Shown one piece after another: positions 1 through 7,409 of a stretch of 48,366 nt of DNA (position 1 is the stretch's first letter; every line of letters begins with the position of its first letter). Source of the stretch: an uncultured Clostridia bacterium. GTDB lineage: Bacteria > Bacillota > Clostridia > Christensenellales > Borkfalkiaceae. Made by a program: the position numbers and the translations under genes. The notes under the pieces were generated by a model. That model had not been told where the DNA came from. It did no database searches and saw only the letters and a program-made list of their open reading frames with translations. The stretch is taken from NCBI GenBank assembly GCA_947629665.1, contig CANREJ010000010.1:1-48366 (forward strand), read 5' to 3'.

Positions 1-187
1 AAAATCACGAAAATTCGCAGGCACGGCCTGCCGAGAATTTTGTGAACAGCGTAGCTTATAACACGTTGGCGGGAGCTGGCGGTGGGTAGAAGCGAGCAGA
101 ACGAGGAGCGCGCGGCTTTGCGACGGGGAGTGTACATTGAAGTACATGACCCTAGCAAAACGTAAGCGCGACAATGTTATGCGACGC
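1..187 (+). repeat. Mosaic intergenic repeat, copy A
   Basis: The first 50 bases form a hairpin module (arms AAAATTC and GAATTTT around GGCACGGCCTGCC) ending in GTGAACAGCGTAGCTTAT. The same module recurs near 27463-27506 and 29383-29423. It is followed by the GGGAGCTGGCGGTGGGTAGAAGCGAGC module, seen again near 18250 and 32010, and by a small hairpin around TGTACATTGAAGTACA. The right end supplies the stop codon of the neighbouring membrane protein gene. I see no coding capacity of its own. The left edge is cut by the window. Confidence 0.75.
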
Positions 188-1033
188 TTATACACGCCGC
201 TCGGTAGTAGGTTCCCCTATGGTGCCGACATATACGGGTATAATATACGGATACAGCTTCCCGCCGAGTTTTTTATCTATTGCCAGCAGGGCGCAGAATA
301 CAAACGTGAGCGCAAAACACCAGATTAAATCCATCATAGTGTCTATTAAGCCCGTATCAAGAAATCCGCCTTCGATTGTATACAGCAAGTTGCCGCTTGC
401 GTCATACAGCTCGGTTTTGGCTATTCCGTACACGCGCAGGGTGTTGAGGTGGTCGTACGGATTGTGAAGCATGAACGAATGTATGCTGTGGACTATTGTA
501 TCTTCCTGCATATCAAAGAACGGAAAGAGGTTGTCCATTGTGAACTCGTATATCTCCCACACGATTGCGGCAATCATGCAAAAACCCGCGCCGAATAAAA
601 GATATGCAAAAAACTGCCGCCAGGTTTTGGGCTCGCCCATGAGCGACTTTACAATGCAGAAGCCGAGTGAAGTGAATAAAAATCCCCAGCACATATGCAG
701 AATATCGTCCAGACAGGGTATTAACGTGTAGAAATTAAAGCTCGCGCCCAAAAAACAAAAGACGCAATACACGATTATGAAAAAAGTATAAAAAACAGAG
801 GCGCGGATTTTGAGAAGAAACTCCACAAGATAGAACACGGGAACCACCGCCACGTAGCTTAACGCTATAAGGCAATCCCTGTAATGCTGTCCGTTGCTAA
901 CTGAGCCTATTACGGCAAAATATATGAGCGCACCCATACAAAATAAAAAGTAGCCGCCCAATAATATATCAAGAACAATGTTTTTACTTCGCTCTTTAAA
1001 ATACTCTTTAAAAGTCAGCTTCGTTTTTTCCAT
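188..1033 (-). CDS. YjdF/DUF2238-like integral membrane protein
   Basis: A 281-residue polytopic membrane protein with about seven hydrophobic segments. It carries the family-like signature DDILHMCWGF, WEIYEF and DTMMDLIW, the conserved acidic and histidine residues typical of YjdF/DUF2238 membrane proteins. The biochemical role of that family is not established. The start is supported by AAGGG about 9 nt upstream and by a TTGCCT-17-TATTAT promoter. The last residues (about ERRV) and the stop lie in repeat copy A, so the native C-terminus may have been altered by repeat insertion. It appears monocistronic. Confidence is high for a membrane protein and moderate for the family. Confidence 0.7.
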   Translation of the reverse strand: MEKTKLTFKEYFKERSKNIVLDILLGGYFLFCMGALIYFAVIGSVSNGQHYRDCLIALSYVAVVPVFYLVEFLLKIRASVFYTFFIIVYCVFCFLGASFNFYTLIPCLDDILHMCWGFLFTSLGFCIVKSLMGEPKTWRQFFAYLLFGAGFCMIAAIVWEIYEFTMDNLFPFFDMQEDTIVHSIHSFMLHNPYDHLNTLRVYGIAKTELYDASGNLLYTIEGGFLDTGLIDTMMDLIWCFALTFVFCALLAIDKKLGGKLYPYIIPVYVGTIGEPTTERRV

Positions 1034-1085
1034 CCTAAGTTACCCTTCCGGCTTTGCGCCTGAAAATATTTGCGGATTTTAGACT

Positions 1086-1114
1086 ATAATAGCATAATTT
1101 TTTAATTTAGGCAA
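1086..1114 (-). promoter_or_regulatory. Promoter of the YjdF-like gene
   Basis: On the minus strand, TTGCCT and TATTAT are separated by 17 nt, about 50 nt upstream of the start codon. The match to the sigma-A consensus is moderate. Confidence 0.5.
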
Positions 1115-1132
1115 ACCATATAACGGACTAAT

Positions 1133-2116
1133 TTAAAAAATCTTCCGTAAGCCCTGCGGGCTTCGGTTCTTGTTGTAGAGCGACTTGCCGAACATGATTT
1201 TGACAGAGCCTTCTTTCTGTTGTTGGCAATAGCCGCCAACGAAATCAAAATAGCCTTCTCCCTCTTCCTCCGCTTTTTCCAAGCGTTCCAATTCTTCTTC
1301 GGGGCGAATATCATCGATCTCCAAACACTCCTCGTTGCCGTCCCAATAGCAGACATATAAATGGCATATATCGTGCTTGGCGATATATCCGGTACCAACC
1401 AGCCGCTTCTCCAACTGTTTAAGCGTGGGGTGCGATATGGAATGGAAACATGTTTTGCGGAAGTCGATCGTCTTGTCTAATTTGATCGTCAGATAGCCGC
1501 TCCTGATACACCGGTATAAAGCATCGCTCCCTTCGCAAAGTTGGGGGTCGAATTGTAAGTGTAAATTTTCGATCTCATTATCGTACACAGTGAAAGATTC
1601 GCAGTTTTCAAAATCCAATATGATACTTCTCACTGTCTTTTTAGTTACATTCCGAACGGCAACCGTATGCACGGTTCCCTCGCTTTTGCCGCCGCTCCGC
1701 TTTGGAAGGTAGGTGAGAACCAATTTCCCCTCCCGCAGTTCGGCGGACAGATCACCGTACAGCGTTCTGCCCCAATTCAGGTCGTTGCAAAATTCCACGG
1801 CGCACAGCCCGCCTTCTTCCACACACCTCTTTTCGATGTAGGTTTTTCTGTCCTTTTTGAACTCACTCTCGTTATAGACGTGGGCGTAGGAATATTTCGG
1901 CGGTTTCGGCGCAACATCGATCACGACCCGACCGCTCTCCGCTACGGGAGAAAAGCCGTCCCCGTCGGCAATCAGGCTGTCATATAACTTGACAGACAAC
2001 TCTTGAAGTTCTTGTTTTTTGAACGGAATGGAATCGCCGTTTGCAAAGTGTAAATAAAACTGTTCGACTCCTGTTGTATCATATTTCTGTTTTTTTGAAG
2101 TGTACATATATTGCAT
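1133..2116 (-). CDS. Hypothetical protein next to tmRNA
   Basis: A 327-residue soluble protein that I do not recognise. It has no signal peptide or membrane segment. The middle part (about residues 100-270) has alternating beta-strand-like stretches, for example SIILDFENCESFTVYDNEIENL, and an acidic segment near residue 280 (EELERLEKAEEEGEG). There is no good Shine-Dalgarno sequence at the chosen ATG, and a second ATG lies three codons later, so the start is uncertain. The C-terminal residues (about RSPQGLRKIF) are encoded by a 21-bp repeat found again at 2267-2287, which suggests the 3' end was replaced or extended. Its place next to the tmRNA 3' end, a common integration site, fits accessory DNA, but no integrase is visible. 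Confidence 0.55.
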   Translation of the reverse strand: MQYMYTSKKQKYDTTGVEQFYLHFANGDSIPFKKQELQELSVKLYDSLIADGDGFSPVAESGRVVIDVAPKPPKYSYAHVYNESEFKKDRKTYIEKRCVEEGGLCAVEFCNDLNWGRTLYGDLSAELREGKLVLTYLPKRSGGKSEGTVHTVAVRNVTKKTVRSIILDFENCESFTVYDNEIENLHLQFDPQLCEGSDALYRCIRSGYLTIKLDKTIDFRKTCFHSISHPTLKQLEKRLVGTGYIAKHDICHLYVCYWDGNEECLEIDDIRPEEELERLEKAEEEGEGYFDFVGGYCQQQKEGSVKIMFGKSLYNKNRSPQGLRKIF

Positions 2117-2148
2117 ACCGTGCCGCCATCCATTGTAAAATTTACTTT

Positions 2149-2177
2149 ATTATAGCATAGATCGTTGAAAAAAACAA
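2149..2177 (-). promoter_or_regulatory. Promoter of the hypothetical gene beside tmRNA
   Basis: On the minus strand, TTGTTT and TATAAT are separated by 17 nt, about 35 nt before the proposed ATG. Confidence 0.5.
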
Positions 2178-2310
2178 GGTACGACGGGGCACAAGCCCCT
2201 TTTTGCATTCCACCAAGTACCCCCGCCGCTTTTATGCGGGAAATTTTTTGCGGGGAATGTGGACGAGTAAGCCCTGCGGGCTTCGGTACGACGGGACACA
2301 AGCCCATTTC
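2176..2310. repeat. Short duplicated hairpins downstream of tmRNA
   Basis: GGTACGACGGGRCACAAGCC occurs twice (near 2178 and 2286). GTAAGCCCTGCGGGCTTCGGT occurs at 2267-2287 and again at 1146-1166 inside the end of the neighbouring gene. The first copy forms GGGGC-acaa-GCCCC followed by five T on the plus strand. GTGGACGAGT, equal to the tmRNA acceptor end, occurs near 2259 as well as at 2365. This may be an old insertion scar. Confidence 0.5.
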
Positions 2311-2319
2311 GTTACTCCC

Positions 2320-2369
2320 GTCCACCAAACGGCCCCCGATGCTGTTGCATTGGGGGCCGTTTGGTGGAC
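2320..2369 (-). terminator. Long perfect hairpin overlapping the tmRNA 3' end
   Basis: GTCCACCAAACGGCCCCC is repeated inverted as GGGGGCCGTTTGGTGGAC. Inside these arms a G-T pair and ATGC/GCAT continue the stem to a TGTT loop, giving about 23 bp in all. One arm contains the GTCCACCA end of mature tmRNA. No U-tract follows on the minus strand, so this is an unusual terminator or a processing structure. Confidence 0.6.
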
Positions 2370-2748
2370 GAGTCGGGACTTGCACCCGAGTCTTACGGAG
2401 TTCAAAAAAGGGTTCTACATATTTAGTCTTTTTTTAATCTTTGCCGAGGGCGCCCAAAAGACAGGGCGCCTGCGGCGCATGCCGCTTTGATTTTACCGTG
2501 CGCGTCCACGGCAAGGGGCGTACAGGGCTATCCGTTTAAATAACGCCGCGCGCCGCCAACGGAATACGGCGCGTAACGGACCGCTCAGGTTAAGCGGCGC
2601 AAGCGCAACCTACCGCGCGTGCTGCGGGGAAGGATACAACTTTTTCAGATTTATTATCTGCATTTAAATTTAATTTCCGTTTTTACAAAGCCGTGCCTTT
2701 GATATGCTTTCCTTTCTCTCCTTTCGCAATCGAATCTTAAACTCGCCC
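2362..2748 (-). ncRNA. ssrA: Transfer-messenger RNA (tmRNA)
   Basis: tmRNA rescues ribosomes stalled on broken mRNA and tags the peptide for proteolysis with SmpB. The RNA is about 387 nt. Its 5' GGGCGAG pairs fully with 3' CTCGTCC, and the third pair is G-U, the alanyl-tRNA synthetase identity pair. A-CCA is encoded. The 5' end has the GATTCGA signature, and the 3' part has GACTAAATATGTAGAACCC. GGAG..AAAGG pairs with CCTTT..CTCC (helix 2). The T arm is TCGGG/CCCGA with loop TGCAAGT. The tag frame starts at GCA (2661) and ends at TAA (2590). It would add 23 residues starting ADNK and ending GCACAA, which is longer than usual and lacks the common -ALAA end. The stop lies in a CCGCT/AGCGG helix, as is typical of helix 5. 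Confidence 0.92.
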
Positions 2749-2775
2749 GCATTTAAAGGTATATCCTTATTATAT

Positions 2776-2805
2776 ATTATAAGGGGCGGGAGGCAAAAAA
2801 ATCAA
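2776..2805 (-). promoter_or_regulatory. tmRNA promoter
   Basis: On the minus strand, TTGATT and TATAAT are separated by 18 nt. The predicted start is about 20 nt before the mature 5' end, leaving a short leader to be trimmed. It is divergent from the sugar kinase promoter. Confidence 0.65.
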
Positions 2806-2823
2806 GCGGTTATTTGTTTTTTA

Positions 2824-2850
2824 TTGACATTTTTAAGTAAATGTTATAAA
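2824..2850 (+). promoter_or_regulatory. Promoter of the PfkB kinase operon, probably leaderless
   Basis: A perfect TTGACA is followed after 15 nt by TATAAA. The -10 box ends 9 nt before the ATG and there is no Shine-Dalgarno sequence, so transcription would begin at or within a few bases of the start codon. The 15-nt spacer is short. A 17-nt alternative (TAAATT) gives the same conclusion. Confidence 0.5.
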
Positions 2851-2859
2851 TTGTTATAT

Positions 2860-3771
2860 ATGATTTACACGGTTACTTTTAATCCGTCCCTGGATTACTA
2901 CGTAAAAGTGAATAACATAAAGAGCGGAATAGTAAACCGTACCACCGCCGAAAGGCTTGCCGTGGGCGGTAAGGGGCTGAATGTTTCCCTGGCTTTGAAG
3001 GAACTCGGCGACGATACCCTCGCTTTGGGGTTCGTGGCGGGGTTTACGGGCAAATATATCCGCGACAAAGTTACCGAACTTGGGCTGAATTACGAGTTTA
3101 TCGACGTTAAGGGGCAGAGCCGCATTAACGTTAAGGTGAGAAGCAACACCGAAACGGACATCAACGGTTCGGGTGCGGAAATTTCCGCAAACGACGTGAA
3201 TAAACTTGTGAGAAGGTTGAAAGCTCTTTTAAAAGAGGGCGATTGGCTTATTGTTTGCGGCAGTGTGCCCTCCACCCTCGACCAGCAGACTTACGCGAAT
3301 ATCTTTAAAAAACTCAAAAATATCAAGGGCGTGAACCTGGTTGTGGACGCAAGCGGAAAACTTTTGACAGAGACGCTTAAATATAAGCCCTTTTTAATCA
3401 AGCCGAACATTTACGAAATGTGCGAGATATTCGGGCTTACAACCGTGCCCGATTTGGAGGGAATTTACGCCTGCGCGCGCAACTTGCAGGAGATGGGCGC
3501 GAGGAACGTTATAGTTTCCATGGGCTCCTCCGGCGCGGCAATGGTTACCGAAACGAGCCAATCCATTTACGTGCGCGCCGCGCGCGGACAGCTTGTGAAC
3601 TCCGTGGGCGCGGGCGATACCATGGTGGCGGGATTTATTCACGAATACCTGAATACAGGTAACTATTTTAAGGCGCTGAACTTTGCCACGGCGGCGGGAA
3701 GCGCGTGCGCGTTTACCAAAAATCTTGCCACAAAAGAACAGATTGAATACGTTGAAAGTTTGATGTTATGA
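2860..3771 (+). CDS. 1-phosphofructokinase family (PfkB) sugar kinase
   Basis: A 303-residue PfkB/ribokinase-fold kinase of the 1-phosphofructokinase/tagatose-6-phosphate kinase subgroup, which phosphorylates a sugar phosphate with ATP. The N-terminus MIYTVTFNPSLDYYV is typical of this group. GGKGLN (37-42) is the sugar-site motif and NSVGAGDT (247-254) holds the catalytic Asp253 and the anion hole. The ATG at this position was chosen because the family starts here; the longer upstream reading runs through promoter and tmRNA sequence. No PTS fructose transporter gene is nearby, so the exact substrate (fructose-1-P, tagatose-6-P or another) is open. It is first in an operon and overlaps the next gene by ATGA. 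Confidence 0.85.
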   Translation: MIYTVTFNPSLDYYVKVNNIKSGIVNRTTAERLAVGGKGLNVSLALKELGDDTLALGFVAGFTGKYIRDKVTELGLNYEFIDVKGQSRINVKVRSNTETDINGSGAEISANDVNKLVRRLKALLKEGDWLIVCGSVPSTLDQQTYANIFKKLKNIKGVNLVVDASGKLLTETLKYKPFLIKPNIYEMCEIFGLTTVPDLEGIYACARNLQEMGARNVIVSMGSSGAAMVTETSQSIYVRAARGQLVNSVGAGDTMVAGFIHEYLNTGNYFKALNFATAAGSACAFTKNLATKEQIEYVESLML

Positions 3772-4235
3772 CCGAAATATATCTTACGGGCAAAGACCCG
3801 CGCGAAAAAGCCGAACGGATTTTTGCGGAGAGACTGGGAAACTTTGAAATTAAAACGACCGCAAACGGCAAGCCGTATTTAGCGGGCAACCCCCTGTACT
3901 TCTCCTATTCCCACAGCGGCGCGCGCGGGCTTTTGGCTATAAGCGACAACCCCATAGGCGCCGATTTGGAACTCTACCGCAGGAAAATCGCAGAGAGCGT
4001 TTTAAAGAGGTTCACCGCGCGCGAGCGCGCGGAAATTGCGTGCGAGCGCGATTTTTTGTTTCACTGGACCGCCCGCGAGGCGTACATTAAGTTATACGGG
4101 CTTACGCTGGCGGAATTGTGGAGACGTGTTGAGTTTTTCGGCGGAAAAATTTACGTGGACGGGGAAATTAAGCCCGTAAAAATAACGCGCTATATTTTTT
4201 GGTGCGGCGTGGGCGCGGTTTGCGCGGAGGAATGA
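3768..4235 (+). CDS. 4'-phosphopantetheinyl transferase (Sfp type)
   Basis: Transfers phosphopantetheine from CoA to a serine on carrier proteins. The product has 155 residues, which is short for Sfp enzymes and close to compact AcpS-like or Sfp-like forms. It has the two family signatures: GADLE (Asp66, Glu68), which binds magnesium, and WTAREAYIK (100-108), with the catalytic Glu104 and Lys108. Translation is probably coupled to the upstream kinase through the 4-nt ATGA overlap. No polyketide or peptide synthetase gene is present, so acyl carrier protein of fatty acid synthesis is a possible target, but this is inference. Confidence 0.82.
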   Translation: MTEIYLTGKDPREKAERIFAERLGNFEIKTTANGKPYLAGNPLYFSYSHSGARGLLAISDNPIGADLELYRRKIAESVLKRFTARERAEIACERDFLFHWTAREAYIKLYGLTLAELWRRVEFFGGKIYVDGEIKPVKITRYIFWCGVGAVCAEE

Positions 4236-4236
4236 T

Positions 4237-4896
4237 ATGAAGTGTTTTGTTATTGCCATGGAAAAGGAAGCGCGCGTACTGCTTGACGAAATGCAAGTTG
4301 GAAAGGATTATCGCACGGGCGGCATGCACGTGGCTTTGGGCAAGCTGTTCGGCAGGGAGACCGCAGTTGTGGTGTGCGGCGTGGGCAAGGTGAACGCGGC
4401 AAGAGGAACCCAATACGCCATAGACTGCCTGGGCGCGACGGGAATAATTAACCTGGGAGTCGCCGGCGGGCTGCATGGCGGCGTTGAAGTGGGCGGCATA
4501 TACGCCGTATTCTCCGCCGTGCAGTACGATTTTGACCTTGTGCAGATAAACGGCGGCCAGGTGGGCGCTTTGGACGGCTTTGCCGAAAATTATCTGCCCC
4601 TGACTCTTACGGACGGCTTTGAACCCAGAAGAGTGGGTACGGGCGACAGGTTTAACGACGACTACGAGGACTTTTTGCTTTTGACCGAAGTTCTCGACGC
4701 CGACATACGGGATATGGAAGTCGGCGCAATTGCGCAGGTGTGCGTACTTTCAAATGTAGAGTGCCGTGCGTTTAAAATAATTTCGGACATCGCGGGCAGC
4801 GGCTCCACAACCGAACAGTACGTGAAAAATCTTGAAAAGTGCCTGGAAACGCTTAAAAATAATCTCAAAAAAATAGTTGGCGCGGTGGAACTATGA
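4237..4896 (+). CDS. mtnN: 5'-methylthioadenosine/S-adenosylhomocysteine nucleosidase
   Basis: Hydrolyses MTA and SAH to adenine plus the thio-sugar, recycling methyl-donor waste and supplying the LuxS branch. The 219-residue length is usual for the family. MEKEA at 8-12 carries the N-terminal catalytic Glu. DMEVGAIAQVC (159-169) matches the DMEGAAIAQVC signature with the purine-site Glu161. SDIAG places the catalytic Asp at 184. The G-to-V change after the glutamate is slightly unusual. GGAGG six bases before the ATG supports the start. The gene begins one base after the upstream stop and overlaps the uracil-DNA glycosylase by ATGA. Confidence 0.85.
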   Translation: MKCFVIAMEKEARVLLDEMQVGKDYRTGGMHVALGKLFGRETAVVVCGVGKVNAARGTQYAIDCLGATGIINLGVAGGLHGGVEVGGIYAVFSAVQYDFDLVQINGGQVGALDGFAENYLPLTLTDGFEPRRVGTGDRFNDDYEDFLLLTEVLDADIRDMEVGAIAQVCVLSNVECRAFKIISDIAGSGSTTEQYVKNLEKCLETLKNNLKKIVGAVEL

Positions 4897-5561
4897 AACC
4901 TCTGGGCGGAGGCTGGGACGAACTGCTCGCCCCCTTGTTTGCGGACGAAAAATATCTTAAAATACGCGAGTTTTTAAAGTATGAATACTCGCACTATATC
5001 GTATATCCCGATATGTACGACCTTTATAACTGTTTCCGTTTTACCCCGCTTGACGGCCTTAAAGTTGTGATTTTGGGGCAGGACCCCTACCACGAGCCGG
5101 GGCAGGCGCACGGGCTGTGCTTTTCGGTTAAGCCGGGAGTGCCCCTTCCGCCCTCGCTGCAAAATATTTTTAAGGAAATAGAGAGCGATTTGAACATAAA
5201 GGAGCCAAACTGCGGCGATTTGACCAAATGGGCAAGAGAGGGCGTTCTGCTTTTGAATACCACGCTTACCGTGCGGGAACATATTGCAAATTCGCACTCG
5301 AAGTGCGGCTGGGCATGGTTTACGGACAGCGTAATTAAATTGATTTCCCAAAACACAAATAACACGGTGTTTATTCTCTGGGGCGGAAACGCGCGGGGAA
5401 AGGCGCCGCTTATAGATGGCAAAAGACACCTCATTTTGCAGTGCGCGCACCCCTCTCCCCTTTCCGCCTACAACGGATTTTTCGGGTGCAGGCACTTTTC
5501 AAAGGCGAACGAATATCTTGCCGCCCACGGCAAAAAACCCGTGGACTGGGATTTGAACTGA
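4893..5561 (+). CDS. ung: Uracil-DNA glycosylase (family 1)
   Basis: Removes uracil from DNA as the first step of base-excision repair. At 222 residues it has full family length. The water-activating motif GQDPYH is at 62-67 with Asp64. The aromatic floor segment follows, and HPSPLSAYNGFFGCRHFS (186-203) contains the minor-groove loop with His186. The start overlaps the preceding nucleosidase stop (ATGA), so translation is likely coupled. No unusual residues were noticed. Confidence 0.95.
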   Translation: MKPLGGGWDELLAPLFADEKYLKIREFLKYEYSHYIVYPDMYDLYNCFRFTPLDGLKVVILGQDPYHEPGQAHGLCFSVKPGVPLPPSLQNIFKEIESDLNIKEPNCGDLTKWAREGVLLLNTTLTVREHIANSHSKCGWAWFTDSVIKLISQNTNNTVFILWGGNARGKAPLIDGKRHLILQCAHPSPLSAYNGFFGCRHFSKANEYLAAHGKKPVDWDLN

Positions 5562-5562
5562 T

Positions 5563-6771
5563 ATGAAGTACATTGTTGTTTTAGGCGACGGCATGGCCGA
5601 TAAAAAACTGCCCGAACTCGGCGGGAAAACCTGTCTGGAAGCCGCCGCAACACCCAATCTTGACAGGCTTGCCCCTATTGCGGAAGTGGGGCTGTGCAAG
5701 ACCGTGCCCGACGGCATGAAACCCGGCTCGGATGTGGCGAATATGTCGGTTATGGGCTTTGACCCGACGCTGTGCTACACGGGGCGTTCACCCCTCGAAG
5801 CCGTTTCGATGGGCATAGATTTGAGCGATACGGACGTAACGCTGAGGTGCAACCTGGTTACCCTCTCCGCCGTGGAGCCGTACAACAAAAAAGTTATGCT
5901 GGACTACTCGGCGGGCGAGATTACCACTGCCGAGGCGGCGGAGCTTATAGATTATTTAAAGGGATATTTCGACAATGAAAAATATTGCCTGTACGGCGGG
6001 ATTTCGTACAGGCACTGCCTTGTGATAAAAAACGGGCGCACGGGGAGTATTTTGACGCCGCCGCACGATATTTCGGACAGAACAATAGGCGAGTGGCTCC
6101 CCAAGGGCGAAAACGCGGAAATTTATCTTGCGTTTATGGAGAAAAGCTACGAACTTTTGAAAGACCACCCCGTGAACTTAAAGAGGATAAAAGAGGGAAA
6201 AAATCCCGCAAACGGTATTTGGCTGTGGGGCGAGGGCACAAAGCCACGCCTTGAAAACTTTGAGCGGCTGCACGGGCTTAAAGGGGGCGTTATTTCCGCC
6301 GTGGACCTTGTTAAGGGCATCGCCCGTACCGCGGGCATGAGGTGCATTGAAGTCAAAGGGGCGACGGGGGATTATAATACCGACTTTGAGGGAAAGGCAA
6401 ACGCCGCCTGCGACGCGCTTGAAGGCGGGCTGGACTACGTATATATCCACATGGAGGCCCCCGACGAGTGCGGGCACCACGGGGACTGTAAACATAAGAT
6501 TTACTCCATAGAACAGATTGACAAAAAGGTGGTTGCGACAATTTTGCGGAGAATGGGGAACGAGCCGTTTACCATGCTTGTGTGCCCCGACCACCCCACT
6601 CCCTGCGACTGCAAAACGCATGTGGGCGACCCCGTGCCCTACCTTATTTATTCCAACACGGAAAATCTGGGCAACGGCGCAAAACGTTACACAGAAGCCG
6701 AGGCGGCGGCAACGGGCGCGTACCTTCCGCACGGTTATGACCTTATTAAAAAACTGTGCCGCGGGCTTTAA
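5563..6771 (+). CDS. apgM: Cofactor-independent phosphoglycerate mutase, ApgM type
   Basis: Interconverts 3- and 2-phosphoglycerate in glycolysis without 2,3-bisphosphoglycerate. The 402-residue product belongs to the alkaline-phosphatase-like archaeal-type group rather than the 510-residue GpmI type. GDGMAD at 8-13 gives the first metal ligand. GSDVANMSVMG (55-65) contains the nucleophilic serine. EAPDECGHHGD and CPDHPTPC give the remaining metal-binding His/Asp residues. Some family members were once labelled homoserine kinase, so that name is possible in databases. It begins one base after the ung stop and ends at a strong terminator, closing the operon. Confidence 0.87.
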   Translation: MKYIVVLGDGMADKKLPELGGKTCLEAAATPNLDRLAPIAEVGLCKTVPDGMKPGSDVANMSVMGFDPTLCYTGRSPLEAVSMGIDLSDTDVTLRCNLVTLSAVEPYNKKVMLDYSAGEITTAEAAELIDYLKGYFDNEKYCLYGGISYRHCLVIKNGRTGSILTPPHDISDRTIGEWLPKGENAEIYLAFMEKSYELLKDHPVNLKRIKEGKNPANGIWLWGEGTKPRLENFERLHGLKGGVISAVDLVKGIARTAGMRCIEVKGATGDYNTDFEGKANAACDALEGGLDYVYIHMEAPDECGHHGDCKHKIYSIEQIDKKVVATILRRMGNEPFTMLVCPDHPTPCDCKTHVGDPVPYLIYSNTENLGNGAKRYTEAEAAATGAYLPHGYDLIKKLCRGL

Positions 6772-6781
6772 ACCGCACCTT

Positions 6782-6817
6782 AAAAAATCTCCCCGCCTTT
6801 GGCACGGGGAGATTTTT
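6782..6817. terminator. Bidirectional terminator between apgM and engB
   Basis: AATCTCCCCG and CGGGGAGATT flank a short loop, with A and T tracts on both sides. It serves two convergent operons, and the engB stop codon lies directly at its edge. Confidence 0.85.
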
Positions 6818-7408
6818 TTATTGGTTGTTAAGGGATATTATTTGCTCTATCTTGGTTTTGACTTCCTCGCAGCCTTGGCCGCTCTGGGAGGAGGTTACTA
6901 TTATGTTCCCCGCGCCGATTTTCAGCTTTGCCGCAATGGATATTATGCTTCTCTGCGCCTGCGCACGCGATAATTTGTCCGCCTTGGTGGCGACTACGGT
7001 GAACGGAATTACGTGGTAGTTTAAAAATTCCGCCATCTGCACGTCGTCCGCCGTGGGGTCGTGGCGGATATCCACAAGGCTGAAAACGTGCGCGATTGCC
7101 TCCTTTTTTGCAAAAAAATCGTCAAGGAGCTTTGCCCACTTCAATTTTTCCGCCTGAGATACGCGCGCATAGCCGTAGCCGGGGAGGTCGGCGAGGATAA
7201 ATCCGCCCATGTCGAAATAATTTATAAGCCGCGTCCTGCCGGGTTCCTTGGAAACTTTGGCAAGTTTTTTTTGCCCCGCAAGCATGTTTATAAAGCTCGA
7301 TTTGCCCACGTTGGACTTTCCGCACACGGCGATCTGCGGCTTGGGGGATTTTAAAAACTGCGAAGCCGAAGCCGCGCTCGTTATAAATTGAGCGTTTATT
7401 TTAAGCAT
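6818..7408 (-). CDS. engB: Ribosome biogenesis GTPase EngB/YsxC
   Basis: A TRAFAC-class GTPase needed for 50S subunit assembly. The 196-residue product has G1 GKSNVGKSS (about 32-40), G2 region EPGRTRLINYF, G3 DLPGYG and G4 TKAD in the right order. It lies one base after lon on the minus strand, the same lon-ysxC order as in Bacillus subtilis, and shares the terminator with apgM. Only a weak AGG precedes the ATG, so coupled translation from lon is likely. Confidence 0.95.
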   Translation of the reverse strand: MLKINAQFITSAASASQFLKSPKPQIAVCGKSNVGKSSFINMLAGQKKLAKVSKEPGRTRLINYFDMGGFILADLPGYGYARVSQAEKLKWAKLLDDFFAKKEAIAHVFSLVDIRHDPTADDVQMAEFLNYHVIPFTVVATKADKLSRAQAQRSIISIAAKLKIGAGNIIVTSSQSGQGCEEVKTKIEQIISLNNQ

Positions 7409-7409
7409 A

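Noticed and set aside
2165-2490. Overlapping open frames near the tmRNA
   Set aside because: They cross the tmRNA gene and its 3' hairpin. The RNA gene explains the sequence.
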